Below are positions 52,070 to 60,418 of a stretch of DNA of 64,000 nucleotides, in pieces. Every line of letters begins with the position of its first letter. The first letter of the stretch is position 1. The stretch spans positions 1 to 64,000 of the forward strand of contig CAZNPL010000034.1 of NCBI GenBank assembly GCA_964574815.1, written 5' to 3'. The stretch comes from CAZNPL01 sp964574815 (GTDB lineage: Bacteria > Planctomycetota > Phycisphaerae > UBA1845). The notes under the pieces were generated by a model, which saw nothing but the letters and a program-made list of their open reading frames with translations, was not told where the DNA came from and searched no databases. The position numbers were made by a program, and so were the translations under genes.

Positions 52070-52140
52070 GGCGGGATGGCGCAACGGAGCGTGCCGGGTT
52101 CATGTCCCGGAGGTTGCAGGTTCGAATCCTGCTCCCGCAA
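52070..52140 (+). tRNA. Initiator-type tRNA-Met (anticodon CAU), phage-encoded
   Basis: A 71-nt cloverleaf inside the phage head operon. The acceptor is GGCGGGA / TCCCGCA, so base 1 (G) and 72 (A) do not pair, as in bacterial initiators. The anticodon arm CCGGG-TTCATGT-CCCGG carries three consecutive G-C pairs next to the loop, the initiator hallmark, and the T arm is GCAGG-TTCGAAT-CCTGC. The D loop is only six bases. No CCA is encoded. A lysidine-type tRNA-Ile is less likely. Confidence 0.8.
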
Positions 52141-52201
52141 TTCGGCGGCGGCCTGCGACAGTTTGGCCGGTGCCGCAGATGTAGATCGGTGTGAGGACAC
52201 G

Positions 52202-52396
52202 ATGGCGGAAGACCTCGAACAGAAGATCCGCGACAACGCGGCGGGACCGAAGCGGGCCCAGGCCGACTCGATCAACGTCGAGCAGCACTCTCTGACCGAG
52301 CAGATCGAGGCGGACCGGTATCTGTCGTCGAAAGAGGCGGCGAAGAAGGGGCTCGGTGTGCGGATGACGAAGGTGGTCCCGCCCGGAGCGGTGTGA
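52202..52396 (+). CDS. Small phage protein before the portal gene
   Basis: A 64-residue protein (MAEDLEQKIRDNAAGPKRAQ...) starting after GAGGAC. It has a charged helix then DRYLSSKEAAKKGLGVRMTK. Its position between terminase and portal matches the place of lambda gpW in head assembly, but no sequence link to gpW is claimed. An upstream open reading of the tRNA is rejected. Its stop overlaps the portal start. Confidence 0.7.
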   Translation: MAEDLEQKIRDNAAGPKRAQADSINVEQHSLTEQIEADRYLSSKEAAKKGLGVRMTKVVPPGAV

Positions 52397-53895
52397 ACTT
52401 GCTGAAGTGGCTTCGACAACTCGGTTCGCGGAAGGTGACAGCCGCCGGAACGGCGGTGCCTGGTCGCATGCTCGTCGTGCGCGGAAAGTACGACGCCGCG
52501 CAGACCACGCACGAGAACCGCCGGCACTGGGCCAACGCCGATCACCTGTCGGCCAACGCGGCCATCGGCGCCGACGTGCGGCGTATCCTGCGCAGCCGGG
52601 CCCGTTATGAGGTCGCCAACAACAGCTACGCCAAGGGCATTGTGCTGACGTTGGCGAATTACGTCGTCGGCACCGGGCCGCGGCTGCAAATGCTGACCGA
52701 CGACCCCCAGGCCAACCGCGTGATCGAGAAAGAGTTCGCCCGCTGGGCGAAGGCCATCGGCCTGGCCCACAAGCTGCGAACCATGCGGATCGCGCAGTGC
52801 GAATCGGGCGAGGTCTTCACTCTGCTGGCGACCAACCCGCGCATCGACGCGCCCGTGCAACTCGACGTGCGGCCGATCGAAGCGGAACAGGTAGCTACGC
52901 CCTGGCCGGTGCCGCGCGGCGACATGAATGCCATTGATGGCATTGTCTTCGACGAATTCGGAAACCCCGTCGCGTACTACGTGCTCCGCCAGCATCCCGG
53001 TGACAACACGGTGCCCCGATCGGGCGGGATCGAGTTCGACGTGATGCCGGTCGAGTCAGTCATCCATTTGTTCCGTGCCGAGCGCCCGGGCCAGAGCCGC
53101 GGCATCCCGGAGATCACGCCGGCGCTTCCGCTGTTCGCCATGCTGCGGCGCTACACACTGGCCGTGCTTGGGGCTGCCGAACAGGCGGCTCTCCCGTCTG
53201 GCGTGATCTACACCGACGCGGCGGCGGACGCGGAGTCGAGCCAGGTCGAGCCGATGGACACGGTCGAGATGGACCGGGGCACCTGGATGACGATGCCGTT
53301 CGGCTGGAAGATCAGCCAGGTCAAGGCCGAGCAGCCGACCACCGTTTACGGCGACTTCAAGCACGAGGTGATCAACGAGATCGCACGCTGCCTCAACATG
53401 CCATTCAACATCGCCGCGGGCAATTCGTCGGGCTACAACTACGCCTCCGGGCGTCTCGACCATCAAGCCTTCTTCAAAGCGATCCGCATCGACCAGGCCT
53501 ATCTCGCCGACGGCGTTCTCGATCGCATCCTGAAGGCATGGATCGATGAGGCCGTGTTGATCGAAGGGTATCTCCCGCAATCAGTGCGCACGCTCGACGC
53601 GGAGTTCCCGCATCAATGGTTCTGGGACGGATTCGAGCACGTCGATCCCGCGAAGGAAGCGAACGCGCAATCAACGCGGCTCCAAAGCAACACGACGACA
53701 CTCGCCGCCGAGTTTGCGAAATGCGGTCTCGACTGGGAGAGCGAGCTACGACAGCGGGCCCGCGAGGTGGCGCTTATGCGCGAGCTGGGCTTGACGCCGG
53801 CGCTGGCGCTGCCCGCTCCCCAATCGAACAACCATGACGAAACGGAGGAGGACGACGATGTCACGGAAAACGCAGACGCGCGGCAAGTCGCCTGA
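52393..53895 (+). CDS. Portal protein, lambda family
   Basis: A 500-residue portal forming the DNA gate at one capsid vertex. Lambda-type features include AVPGRMLVVRGKYDAAQTT, SANAAIGADVRRILRSRARYEV, NSYAKGIVLTLANYVVGTGPRL, RPIEAEQVATPW and AGNSSGYNYASGRLDHQAF. The GTG start overlaps the previous stop. The C-terminal portion is acidic and disordered (ETEEDDDVTENADAR). The protease-capsid gene begins inside its end. Confidence 0.9.
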   Translation: MNLLKWLRQLGSRKVTAAGTAVPGRMLVVRGKYDAAQTTHENRRHWANADHLSANAAIGADVRRILRSRARYEVANNSYAKGIVLTLANYVVGTGPRLQMLTDDPQANRVIEKEFARWAKAIGLAHKLRTMRIAQCESGEVFTLLATNPRIDAPVQLDVRPIEAEQVATPWPVPRGDMNAIDGIVFDEFGNPVAYYVLRQHPGDNTVPRSGGIEFDVMPVESVIHLFRAERPGQSRGIPEITPALPLFAMLRRYTLAVLGAAEQAALPSGVIYTDAAADAESSQVEPMDTVEMDRGTWMTMPFGWKISQVKAEQPTTVYGDFKHEVINEIARCLNMPFNIAAGNSSGYNYASGRLDHQAFFKAIRIDQAYLADGVLDRILKAWIDEAVLIEGYLPQSVRTLDAEFPHQWFWDGFEHVDPAKEANAQSTRLQSNTTTLAAEFAKCGLDWESELRQRAREVALMRELGLTPALALPAPQSNNHDETEEDDDVTENADARQVA

Positions 53896-55933
53896 CCAGC
53901 CTGCGAGCAGGAACGCGGGGGCAGAAGCGGGCCAGCCCGTACCCGACCGGATCGAGCTGCGGTGCCTGCCGGGCAACATCTCACTCGTTGCGCTGGCTGC
54001 CGAGGGCGAAGGCGAGGCTATCCCGCGTTTCACGATGACCGCCTACACCGGCGAGGCCATGCGCATCGAGGGCTGGCGGTTCCCCGTCGTGGTCGACCTC
54101 GACGGTCTGTCGATTCCGTCGCAGCGCAGGCCGGTTCGGTTTGGCCACAGCATGTACGCCGGCGTGGGTCACACCGAACGCATCGCGGTCGAGGCGGGAC
54201 GATTGATTGCCGAGGGCATCGTCTCGCGCGACACGGCTGCGGCCCGCGAGGTGGTCGCAAGCGGGAAGCGCGGCTTCCCGTGGCAGGCCTCGCTCGGTGC
54301 GCAGGTCGCTCAGGCCGAGTTCGTCCGGAACGGCAAGAACATCACGGTCAACGGAAGGACCTTCGATGGTCCGCTTTACGTCGCCCGCCGCACGGTGCTG
54401 GGCGAGATCAGTTTCGTCGACCTCGGCGCGGACACGAACACCACCGCGACCATCGCGGCTCAACAGCAGGAGAACGATGTCATGGATCAGACGAACGACA
54501 CGCAGGTCACGCAGACCGACGACACGACGACGCCGGGGCCGACGCGTGAAACGCAGGCGGACGGGAACGGCACGGAGGCCAACCCGTCCGTCGGCGGGGC
54601 GGACGAGCAAGTCAATCCGGTGGGCGAGATGCGCGCTCAGGCCGCGGCCGAGACCAAGCGCATCGGCGCCATCCGGCGCATCTGCGCGGGCAAGTTCCCG
54701 GATCTCGAAGAGAAGGCCATCGCCGAAGGCTGGACCGAGGAAAAGTGCGAGCTGGAGAAGCTGCGCGCCTCGCGCCCGAAAGCGCCGGCCATCCACGCCG
54801 TGGAGAACGCGATGGGCGGCCAGGTCCTCGAAGCGGCGTGCATGCTTACGGGGAAGTCTGCCAAGGTCGAGGAGCTCTTCGACGAGAAAACCCTCGAAGC
54901 GGCATCGAAGCGGTTTCGAGGCGGCATCGGGTTGCAGGAGCTGTTGCTCGAAGCCGCGTGGGCCAACGGGTACACGGGCCGCAACTTCCGCGACAGCCGA
55001 TCGGTGCTGCGTTTCGCCTTCGGCCAGAACATTCAGGCCGCGTTCTCGACCATCGACATCGGCGGGATCCTGTCCAACGTCGCCAACAAGTTCCTGGTGG
55101 AAGGCTTCTTCAGCGTCGAGCGGACTTGGCGGAACATCACCAGCGTTCGCAACGTCAGCGACTTCAAGACCGTCACCAGCTACCGCCTGGTCGGCAAGGA
55201 CCAGTACGAGAAGGTCGCCCCGGGCGGCGAACTCAAACATGGGACGCTGGGGGAGACCGCGTACACGAATAAGGCCGACACGTACGGCCTGCTGCTTTCC
55301 ATCGACCGTCGCGACATCATCAACGACGACCTGGGGGCGATCACGACGGTGCCGCGCAAACTGGGCCGCGGGTCGGGCCTGAAGATCAACGACGTGTTCT
55401 GGTCCGTGTTCATGAACAACGCGGCGTTTTTCGCAGCCGGCAACAACAACTACCTGACCGGCGCGGACACCGTCCTGAGCATCGATGGGCTGACCAAGGC
55501 CGAGGTGGCGTTCTTGAATCAGACCGACCCGGACGGCAAGCCCGTCGGGATCATGCCGCAGGTCATCCTCGTGCCGACGGCGCTCTCGGCGATGGGCACG
55601 ATGCTGTTCAAGTCGCTGGAGATCCGCGACACGACGGCCTCGACGAAGTACCCCGTCGCCAACCCGCACGCCGGGAAGTTCCGCGTGGAGGTGAGCCGGT
55701 ATCTCTCCAATACGCAGTACACGGGGTTCTCGGACAAGGCGTGGTATCTGCTGGCTGATCCGACGGACCTGCCCGTGATTGAGGTCGCGTTCCTGAACGG
55801 CCAGGAGTCGCCCACCATCGAAACCGCCGAGGCCGATTTCCACGTGCTGGGCGTGCAGATGCGGGGCTACCATGATTTCGGCGTCGCGCTTCAGGAGCCG
55901 CGTGGCGGGATCAAGAGCAAGGGCGAGGCGTAG
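53858..55933 (+). CDS. Prohead protease fused to major capsid protein
   Basis: A 691-residue polyprotein-like capsid protein. Residues about 25-200 look like a prohead protease domain (PRFTMTAYTGEAMRIEGW, RPVRFGHSM, FPWQASLGAQVAQAEF, GEISFVDLGADTNTTATI). A polar, low-complexity scaffold-like linker follows (QQQENDVMDQTND, about 205-260), then the major capsid protein (TIDIGGILSNVANKFLVEG, VAPGGELKHGTLGETAY, FAAGNNNYL, ATSKYPV-like VANPHAGKFR). Such fusions are known in some phages, the protease cleaving itself off. The ATG at 53858 is chosen for its GGAGGAGG site; an upstream ATG is less likely. Confidence 0.88.
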   Translation: MSRKTQTRGKSPDQPASRNAGAEAGQPVPDRIELRCLPGNISLVALAAEGEGEAIPRFTMTAYTGEAMRIEGWRFPVVVDLDGLSIPSQRRPVRFGHSMYAGVGHTERIAVEAGRLIAEGIVSRDTAAAREVVASGKRGFPWQASLGAQVAQAEFVRNGKNITVNGRTFDGPLYVARRTVLGEISFVDLGADTNTTATIAAQQQENDVMDQTNDTQVTQTDDTTTPGPTRETQADGNGTEANPSVGGADEQVNPVGEMRAQAAAETKRIGAIRRICAGKFPDLEEKAIAEGWTEEKCELEKLRASRPKAPAIHAVENAMGGQVLEAACMLTGKSAKVEELFDEKTLEAASKRFRGGIGLQELLLEAAWANGYTGRNFRDSRSVLRFAFGQNIQAAFSTIDIGGILSNVANKFLVEGFFSVERTWRNITSVRNVSDFKTVTSYRLVGKDQYEKVAPGGELKHGTLGETAYTNKADTYGLLLSIDRRDIINDDLGAITTVPRKLGRGSGLKINDVFWSVFMNNAAFFAAGNNNYLTGADTVLSIDGLTKAEVAFLNQTDPDGKPVGIMPQVILVPTALSAMGTMLFKSLEIRDTTASTKYPVANPHAGKFRVEVSRYLSNTQYTGFSDKAWYLLADPTDLPVIEVAFLNGQESPTIETAEADFHVLGVQMRGYHDFGVALQEPRGGIKSKGEA

Positions 55934-55960
55934 GCCCTGCAAGCAAAGGAGTAATCCGAC

Positions 55961-56305
55961 ATGGCAACGTTCGTACAGGAAGGTGACAGCATCGACTACA
56001 CGCCCGGCGTTGACGTGGCTGCCGGCAATGTGGTGGCACAAGGCGTCCTGATCGGTGTGGCTACGAGGCCGATTCCGGCCAACACGCTCGGTGCGCTGAG
56101 AGTCAGAGGCGTTTTTGATTTGCCGAAGGAAGCTGGCGTAGCTTTCGTCGAAGATTTCGGAGAATCCGTCTATTGGGACCCCATTGCCGGAGTAGCGACG
56201 CCTACTTCAACCGCACCCAATCAGCCGCTCGGTGCGACGGTACGTCCAGCTGCGGCTTCTGATCCGACGGTACGAGTTCTCGTGAATCCCAGCCTCGGCG
56301 CGTGA
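55961..56305 (+). CDS. DUF2190-type capsid decoration protein
   Basis: A 114-residue protein matching DUF2190: MATFVQEGDSIDYTPGVDV, VVAQGVLIGVATRPI, GALRVRGVFDLPKEAGVAF and WDPIAGVATPT. The family decorates the outside of phage capsids. The position directly after the capsid gene fits. The start follows AAAGGAG. Confidence 0.88.
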   Translation: MATFVQEGDSIDYTPGVDVAAGNVVAQGVLIGVATRPIPANTLGALRVRGVFDLPKEAGVAFVEDFGESVYWDPIAGVATPTSTAPNQPLGATVRPAAASDPTVRVLVNPSLGA

Positions 56306-56308
56306 TTG

Positions 56309-56692
56309 ATGGTCGACCTGCTTGAACAAGGCACCGCGTGGCTGGATGGGATGCGGCAGACGCACCTGTCCCGCACTGTGACCTATCAGCGCGGTGTCGA
56401 GTTGGTCGATGTCCCGGCCACGCTGGGAACGACGACCTACGAGGTGGCCGACGAGGCGGGTGTGATCGTGCAGGCCAAGGCGACGGACTTCATCGTGTCG
56501 GCTGAAGCGCTGGTGCTCGCTGGCGCACCCGCCAAACCGCAGGTCGGCGATCGGATTCGCGTGCCGAGCGGTGACAAGGTGCTGGTCTTCGAGGTGCTCG
56601 ACCTGGGCGGTGCAGGTCACTACCGGCCCTCCGACCCGCATGGACGGATGCTGCGGATTCATGCCAAGCAGGTGGATGAGGAGACACCGTGA
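56309..56692 (+). CDS. Head-tail connector-type protein
   Basis: A 127-residue protein beginning MVDLLEQGTAWLDGMRQTHL. A beta-rich centre (VTYQRGVELVDVPATLGTTT, AEALVLAGAPAKPQVGDRIR) and its place after the capsid genes suggest a head completion or head-tail joining protein. ATG at 56309; an upstream TTG is not needed. The gene overlaps the next by a few bases. Identity is inferred mostly from position. Confidence 0.6.
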   Translation: MVDLLEQGTAWLDGMRQTHLSRTVTYQRGVELVDVPATLGTTTYEVADEAGVIVQAKATDFIVSAEALVLAGAPAKPQVGDRIRVPSGDKVLVFEVLDLGGAGHYRPSDPHGRMLRIHAKQVDEETP

Positions 56693-56925
56693 GCGGCGAC
56701 AACGGCCAATACGAATGCACGTGCCAGCGCGAGTTCGCGGCCATTCACGCCAAGCTGGATCGGCTCGACGAGGCGATTCGTGGAAACGGTCGGCTTGGAA
56801 TCCTGCTTCGACTCGACCGGCTCGAATCGGCCGAAGCCGTGCGTTCGAAGTTGTTGTGGATCATCGCCGCGTCGGTGCTGTCGCTGGCGGTCGCGGCGGT
56901 ATGGAAGCTGGTGATCGGAGCCTGA
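56689..56925 (+). CDS. Small coiled-coil membrane protein (XhlA-like)
   Basis: A 78-residue protein: cysteines in CTCQREFAAI, a coiled coil (HAKLDRLDEAIRGNGRLGI), then a C-terminal membrane helix (LLWIIAASVLSLAVAAVW). This layout resembles the holin-associated XhlA/hemolysin group. It starts with a GTG overlapping the previous stop. A lysis role is inferred. Confidence 0.7.
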   Translation: MSGDNGQYECTCQREFAAIHAKLDRLDEAIRGNGRLGILLRLDRLESAEAVRSKLLWIIAASVLSLAVAAVWKLVIGA

Positions 56926-56926
56926 G

Positions 56927-57289
56927 ATGCCGAAACGCTGGCTCAACTCGCTGGACGTAGAAGTCGGAGCGAATGGCGCGCCGCTGTTCGACGTGGCCGG
57001 GTCCGCGTCGTTCATCGGTGGCACCAAGACGGTGCCGTCGGCGGGCACGCCGGAGGCGCTGGTCGCTTCGTCCACTCCATGCCGGTTCGTATGGATCGGC
57101 GCCCGCGTGGACAACAACGGCAACCCGCAGAACACCGCCCCGTGCTTCATCGGCGACTCGGCGAACCAGAACATCCCGATCCTGCCCAGCAACTACGAGG
57201 GCGTCGTGATCCGCATCGACGACGCAGTCAAGGTCTTCGTGCGGGTGGTGGTGAGCAACCAGGGCGTGGTGTACCGCATCTTCGCATAG
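56927..57289 (+). CDS. Phage structural protein of unknown role
   Basis: A 120-residue protein: MPKRWLNSLDVEV..., with a GTKTVPSAGTPEALVAS turn and a beta-rich body (FVWIGARVDNNGN, VVIRIDDAVKVFVRVVV). No family is identified. The position between connector and tail genes implies a virion component. Confidence 0.65.
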   Translation: MPKRWLNSLDVEVGANGAPLFDVAGSASFIGGTKTVPSAGTPEALVASSTPCRFVWIGARVDNNGNPQNTAPCFIGDSANQNIPILPSNYEGVVIRIDDAVKVFVRVVVSNQGVVYRIFA

Positions 57290-57297
57290 GAGCAGTT

Positions 57298-58140
57298 GTG
57301 GCCGTCTTTACGAGCATTCAAACGGGCAGTTGGCACAGCGCCAGCACGTGGGACCAGGGGGCGATCCCCAATCTCAGCGCGGACGACGTGATCATCGACG
57401 GCGGTCACGAGGTCACGTTCGCATCCGGCCAATCCGCGACACTCGGCTCGGGACGCCTCATTTCCGTACTGGCCGGCGGTACGCTCAGGATTCAGGGTAC
57501 GCTCAGCGCCTACAACAGCGAGGTCCTCGTACTCGGCAGCCTGATCGTCGAGGGCAACTACCTCTATATCTATGGCGCCGCCGAACTGACCATCGAGCCT
57601 GGCGCGACGCTGACGGTGACAACCAACTTCTACCTTGCCTCCAGTGGGACGGTGATCATCCAGGGGCAGATGACCTTGGAATCGGGGAGCCTTACAGACC
57701 TGTTCAGTTCCGGCTTCCTGACGCTTGAGGTCGGCGGCACGGTCCAGGTTTACGGTACATGCTACGTCGAATTCAGCAGTCAAGCGGCCATCCGCGACGA
57801 CTTCAGCATCGAGAACGGCGGGTATTTGAGTATCTACGACAACGGCACGGTGTTCACGATTGAGGACAGCGGTGCGTCTTTCGCGTACGGCACATTCTTC
57901 ATGTCGTTCAGCCCCCGCTGCGAAGTGTTCGGCTATCTCGGCATCGCCAGCACGGGGCTGTTGTACGTTATGAGCGGTGCCCTGATGAACGTTTACAAAG
58001 ACATCCGCGTCGGCGGGAAGATGACCGGCGGTGGCAAGATTGTGATGCTCCGCCGCGAGGGCCGCATTCTCGATTTCAACGACAATCCCGTATTCGTGCT
58101 GGACCGGGCCTACGGCTACAGCAAGGCGCTCGTCGCGTGA
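57298..58140 (+). CDS. G8-like beta-helix protein, possible tail adhesin
   Basis: A 280-residue beta-rich protein. The N-terminus FTSIQTGSWHSASTWDQGAI and NLSADDVIIDGGHEVTF is close to G8 domains, and the body repeats short strands (GTLRIQGTL, SLIVEGNYLYIYG, TVIIQGQMTLESGSL), as in a beta-helix. The GTG at 57298 follows AGGAGCAGTT, so a longer open frame from 57079 is rejected. It lies amid early tail genes; it may bind host glycans or form a virion surface part. This is inference. Confidence 0.72.
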   Translation: MAVFTSIQTGSWHSASTWDQGAIPNLSADDVIIDGGHEVTFASGQSATLGSGRLISVLAGGTLRIQGTLSAYNSEVLVLGSLIVEGNYLYIYGAAELTIEPGATLTVTTNFYLASSGTVIIQGQMTLESGSLTDLFSSGFLTLEVGGTVQVYGTCYVEFSSQAAIRDDFSIENGGYLSIYDNGTVFTIEDSGASFAYGTFFMSFSPRCEVFGYLGIASTGLLYVMSGALMNVYKDIRVGGKMTGGGKIVMLRREGRILDFNDNPVFVLDRAYGYSKALVA

Positions 58141-58148
58141 GGTGAACT

Positions 58149-58496
58149 ATGCCCCCATTGAATCCCAACATCCCCCAAGAAGTGCAGGACCGGTTGAACC
58201 GCACGCCGGCGCAGCGGAAGGCTGACCTCGAAGCCAAGCGCCAGGCGCGGCTGGATGCGATGACGCCCGAACAGCGGGCGGCCGCCCAGGCGCACGTCGA
58301 CCGGGTCAACGCCGTGCCGGACGACAAACGACCGGCATTCATCGAGGGATCGCGCCTGGCGGTGACCGCCAGTTCGATCAAGACGTCGGTCGACGGCGGC
58401 ATGAACCTGCGTGACATGCTCGACCAGCTCAACGCGGTCGAAATGACCGCTGTCGACTGGCTCGCGGACGCCGTGATCGCGGCGAGGGGGAGTTGA
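58149..58496 (+). CDS. Phage hypothetical protein
   Basis: A 115-residue protein starting MPPLNPNIPQEVQDRLNRTP. The first half is charged and helical (QRKADLEAKRQARLDAMTPE), the second has MNLRDMLDQLNAVEMTAVDW. It overlaps the next gene. No function is known. Confidence 0.62.
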   Translation: MPPLNPNIPQEVQDRLNRTPAQRKADLEAKRQARLDAMTPEQRAAAQAHVDRVNAVPDDKRPAFIEGSRLAVTASSIKTSVDGGMNLRDMLDQLNAVEMTAVDWLADAVIAARGS

Positions 58497-58921
58497 TGGC
58501 GCTGATCTCGGAAATCGCGGACGCGGTCGTCGCGGCCCTGAATGGGCAGACGTTCAGTCAGCCGGTAGCAGCCGAGCGCGCGTATCAAGCGGCGTTCGAC
58601 CTTCAGGAGATGAAGGACCTGCACGTGACCGTCGTACCCAAGGGTCTGGAACTGATCACCGCCGGGCGCGGCGTAGCGCAGAGCGACGTGCAGATCGACA
58701 TCGGCGTGCAGAAGAAACTGGCCACCGGCGACGACGCGGAGATCGACGAGTTGATGGGGCTGGTGCAGGAGATCGCCGAATTCGTCCGGGCGACGAGACA
58801 GTTCGGTGACGCGGTCTGGGTGAAAACCGAAAACACGCCCATCTATTCGCAGGAACATCTGGGCGAACTGCGGCAGTTCACCAGCGTGCTGACGCTCACG
58901 CTTCGGGTGATGACTTCATGA
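58496..58921 (+). CDS. Minor tail/completion-type protein
   Basis: A 141-residue alpha/beta protein (MALISEIADAVVAALNGQTF..., DLHVTVVPKGLELITAG). Its fold pattern and position after the head genes suggest a tail completion protein like lambda gpU. ATG at 58496; an upstream TTG is not needed. The next gene overlaps by ATGA. Confidence 0.62.
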   Translation: MALISEIADAVVAALNGQTFSQPVAAERAYQAAFDLQEMKDLHVTVVPKGLELITAGRGVAQSDVQIDIGVQKKLATGDDAEIDELMGLVQEIAEFVRATRQFGDAVWVKTENTPIYSQEHLGELRQFTSVLTLTLRVMTS

Positions 58922-59358
58922 TCCGCATGGTGACCAAACAGATGTTCTTCGACCGGAAGGCGGTCACAAGCAGGGTGGACCGCGCGACGCGGAAGGTGTT
59001 GTCGCGCTTCGGTGCGTTCGTGCGGACCGGTGCTCGGCACAGCATCCGCAAGCGCAAGGCGATCAGCGCGCCGGGCGAGCCGCCGAGCTCGCATACCGGG
59101 CTGCTGCGCAGGTTCATCTTCTTCGGCTACGACCGCGACCGACGAAGCGTGGTCATCGGCCCGCAGCGGCTAAACCAGAAAGTCGGCGATGCGCCGCAAG
59201 CTCTGGAATACGGCGGAACCTCGACTGTGGTCGAGGGACTGCGAGGCAGGCGCAAGAAGCGTCGCATAAAGATCGCGGCTCGCCCATTCATGGGGCCGGC
59301 TTTCGAGCGCGAAAAGCCGAAGCTGGCGGCCATGTGGGCGAACAGCATCAAGGCATAG
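58918..59358 (+). CDS. Tail completion/minor tail protein (gp10-like)
   Basis: A 146-residue basic protein with a cluster of Arg/Lys residues (SIRKRKAISAPGEPP, RGRRKKRRIKI) and the typical HK97 gp10-like features HTGLLRRFIFFGY and ARPFMGPAFEREKP. It would be needed at the head-tail joint or tail tip. The ATGA overlap with its neighbour shows coupling. Confidence 0.75.
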   Translation: MIRMVTKQMFFDRKAVTSRVDRATRKVLSRFGAFVRTGARHSIRKRKAISAPGEPPSSHTGLLRRFIFFGYDRDRRSVVIGPQRLNQKVGDAPQALEYGGTSTVVEGLRGRRKKRRIKIAARPFMGPAFEREKPKLAAMWANSIKA

Positions 59359-59371
59359 GGAGGCCACGGAC

Positions 59372-59803
59372 ATGGCAATCTTCATTCTGGGCATGAACGC
59401 CAAAATCTACCAGGGTGCCACAGGCGCGGCCCTGGGAGCTTTGGCCGAGATGGGCAACGTCCGCGACGTGACGTTGAACCTCGAAGCGGGCGAGGCGGAC
59501 ATCACCACGCGGGCCAACTCAGGCTGGCGGGCCACCGCGCCGACGCTGCGCGAAGCGAGCGCCGAGTTCGAGATGGTGTGGAAACCGGGCGACGCCGGTT
59601 TTGACGCGGTCAAGACGGCGTTTTTGACCAACGCGACGCTCGAACTGGCCATTCTCGACCAGGACAAGGCCACCAGCGGCGCGCAGGGCCCGAAGGGATC
59701 GTTTTCGATCACATCGTTCTCGCGCAACGAGGCGCTGGAGGAGGCCATCACCGTGTCGGTGACGGCCAAACTCGCAGCCTTCGACCAGTGGGTGGTGGTG
59801 TAA
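59372..59803 (+). CDS. Major tail tube protein
   Basis: A 143-residue tail tube protein of the TP901-1/lambda V-like type (NAKIYQGATGAALGAL, LNLEAGEADITTRANSGWR, VTAKLAAFDQWVVV). Proteins of this kind stack in hexameric rings to make the tail tube. Its place directly before the tail chaperone genes is as expected. Confidence 0.88.
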   Translation: MAIFILGMNAKIYQGATGAALGALAEMGNVRDVTLNLEAGEADITTRANSGWRATAPTLREASAEFEMVWKPGDAGFDAVKTAFLTNATLELAILDQDKATSGAQGPKGSFSITSFSRNEALEEAITVSVTAKLAAFDQWVVV

Positions 59804-59804
59804 C

Positions 59805-60416
59805 ATGCAAACAGGACAGATTATTTCACAGTACACCGTTGGCGGGATCACCTTCTCCGGCACGGTCACTCAGGAGGCCGAGGGCCAGATCAGCCACGTC
59901 GTGACGCTTCCCGCCGGCGTTGCCGGCGCGCGCGACGCCTCGGGAGTGGCCAACCTGCCGGCGGGTCACGGCATTCTCGTCTCAGACGTGGTCGACGTTC
60001 ATTGGCTCGATCCGGCGGACGGCAGCCACAAGGTGCGGCGCGGTCTGGTGGTCGATGCCGCGAGCGCCAGCGACATCGATTTCGACGAGATTCCCGCCGG
60101 CGAAGGCGATGCACTGCCGCCCGACGGAACGGCCGTCGTTGTGAGTGTCCAGACCATCGTGACAACGGCGTTTGAAGGCGATCTCGTGCGGATCATCGCC
60201 TCCAAGGCCACGCAGTTGGCTCTGGCGGACTTTCGAAGTGCCGCCGGTTCCGAGTTGGTGCAGAAGTACGCCGCCAACGCCACATGGTCGTGGGCGACGG
60301 GTCAGGGATTCGCCAACCCGCTCGCGGCTGATTCGCTCATCGAGATTCGTCTCTCCAACGGCTCGACGACGGAAGCGACGTTCTACCTTGGAATTCTTTA
60401 CGACAGCGCGGTGTAG
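59805..60416 (+). CDS. Tail-associated protein of unknown role
   Basis: A 203-residue protein (MQTGQIISQYTVGGITFSGT...) with beta-rich, Asp/Thr-rich sequence (VVDVHWLDPADGSHKVRRGL, LADFRSAAGSELVQKYAANA). It may be a minor tail or baseplate-type component. No known family was found. Confidence 0.65.
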   Translation: MQTGQIISQYTVGGITFSGTVTQEAEGQISHVVTLPAGVAGARDASGVANLPAGHGILVSDVVDVHWLDPADGSHKVRRGLVVDAASASDIDFDEIPAGEGDALPPDGTAVVVSVQTIVTTAFEGDLVRIIASKATQLALADFRSAAGSELVQKYAANATWSWATGQGFANPLAADSLIEIRLSNGSTTEATFYLGILYDSAV

Positions 60417-60418
60417 CC

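Noticed and set aside
52076..52201. An upstream extension of the small gene at 52202
   Set aside because: It reads through the tRNA gene, a known source of false extensions; the real start has GAGGAC at 52202.
53981..56041. A 686-codon open frame on the minus strand opposite the capsid gene
   Set aside because: A GC-rich shadow of the protease-capsid gene; its sequence is rich in R, H and L without domain pattern.
57079..57297. A longer start for the G8-like protein
   Set aside because: It overlaps the preceding gene in another frame and lacks a signal; the GTG at 57298 has AGGAG.
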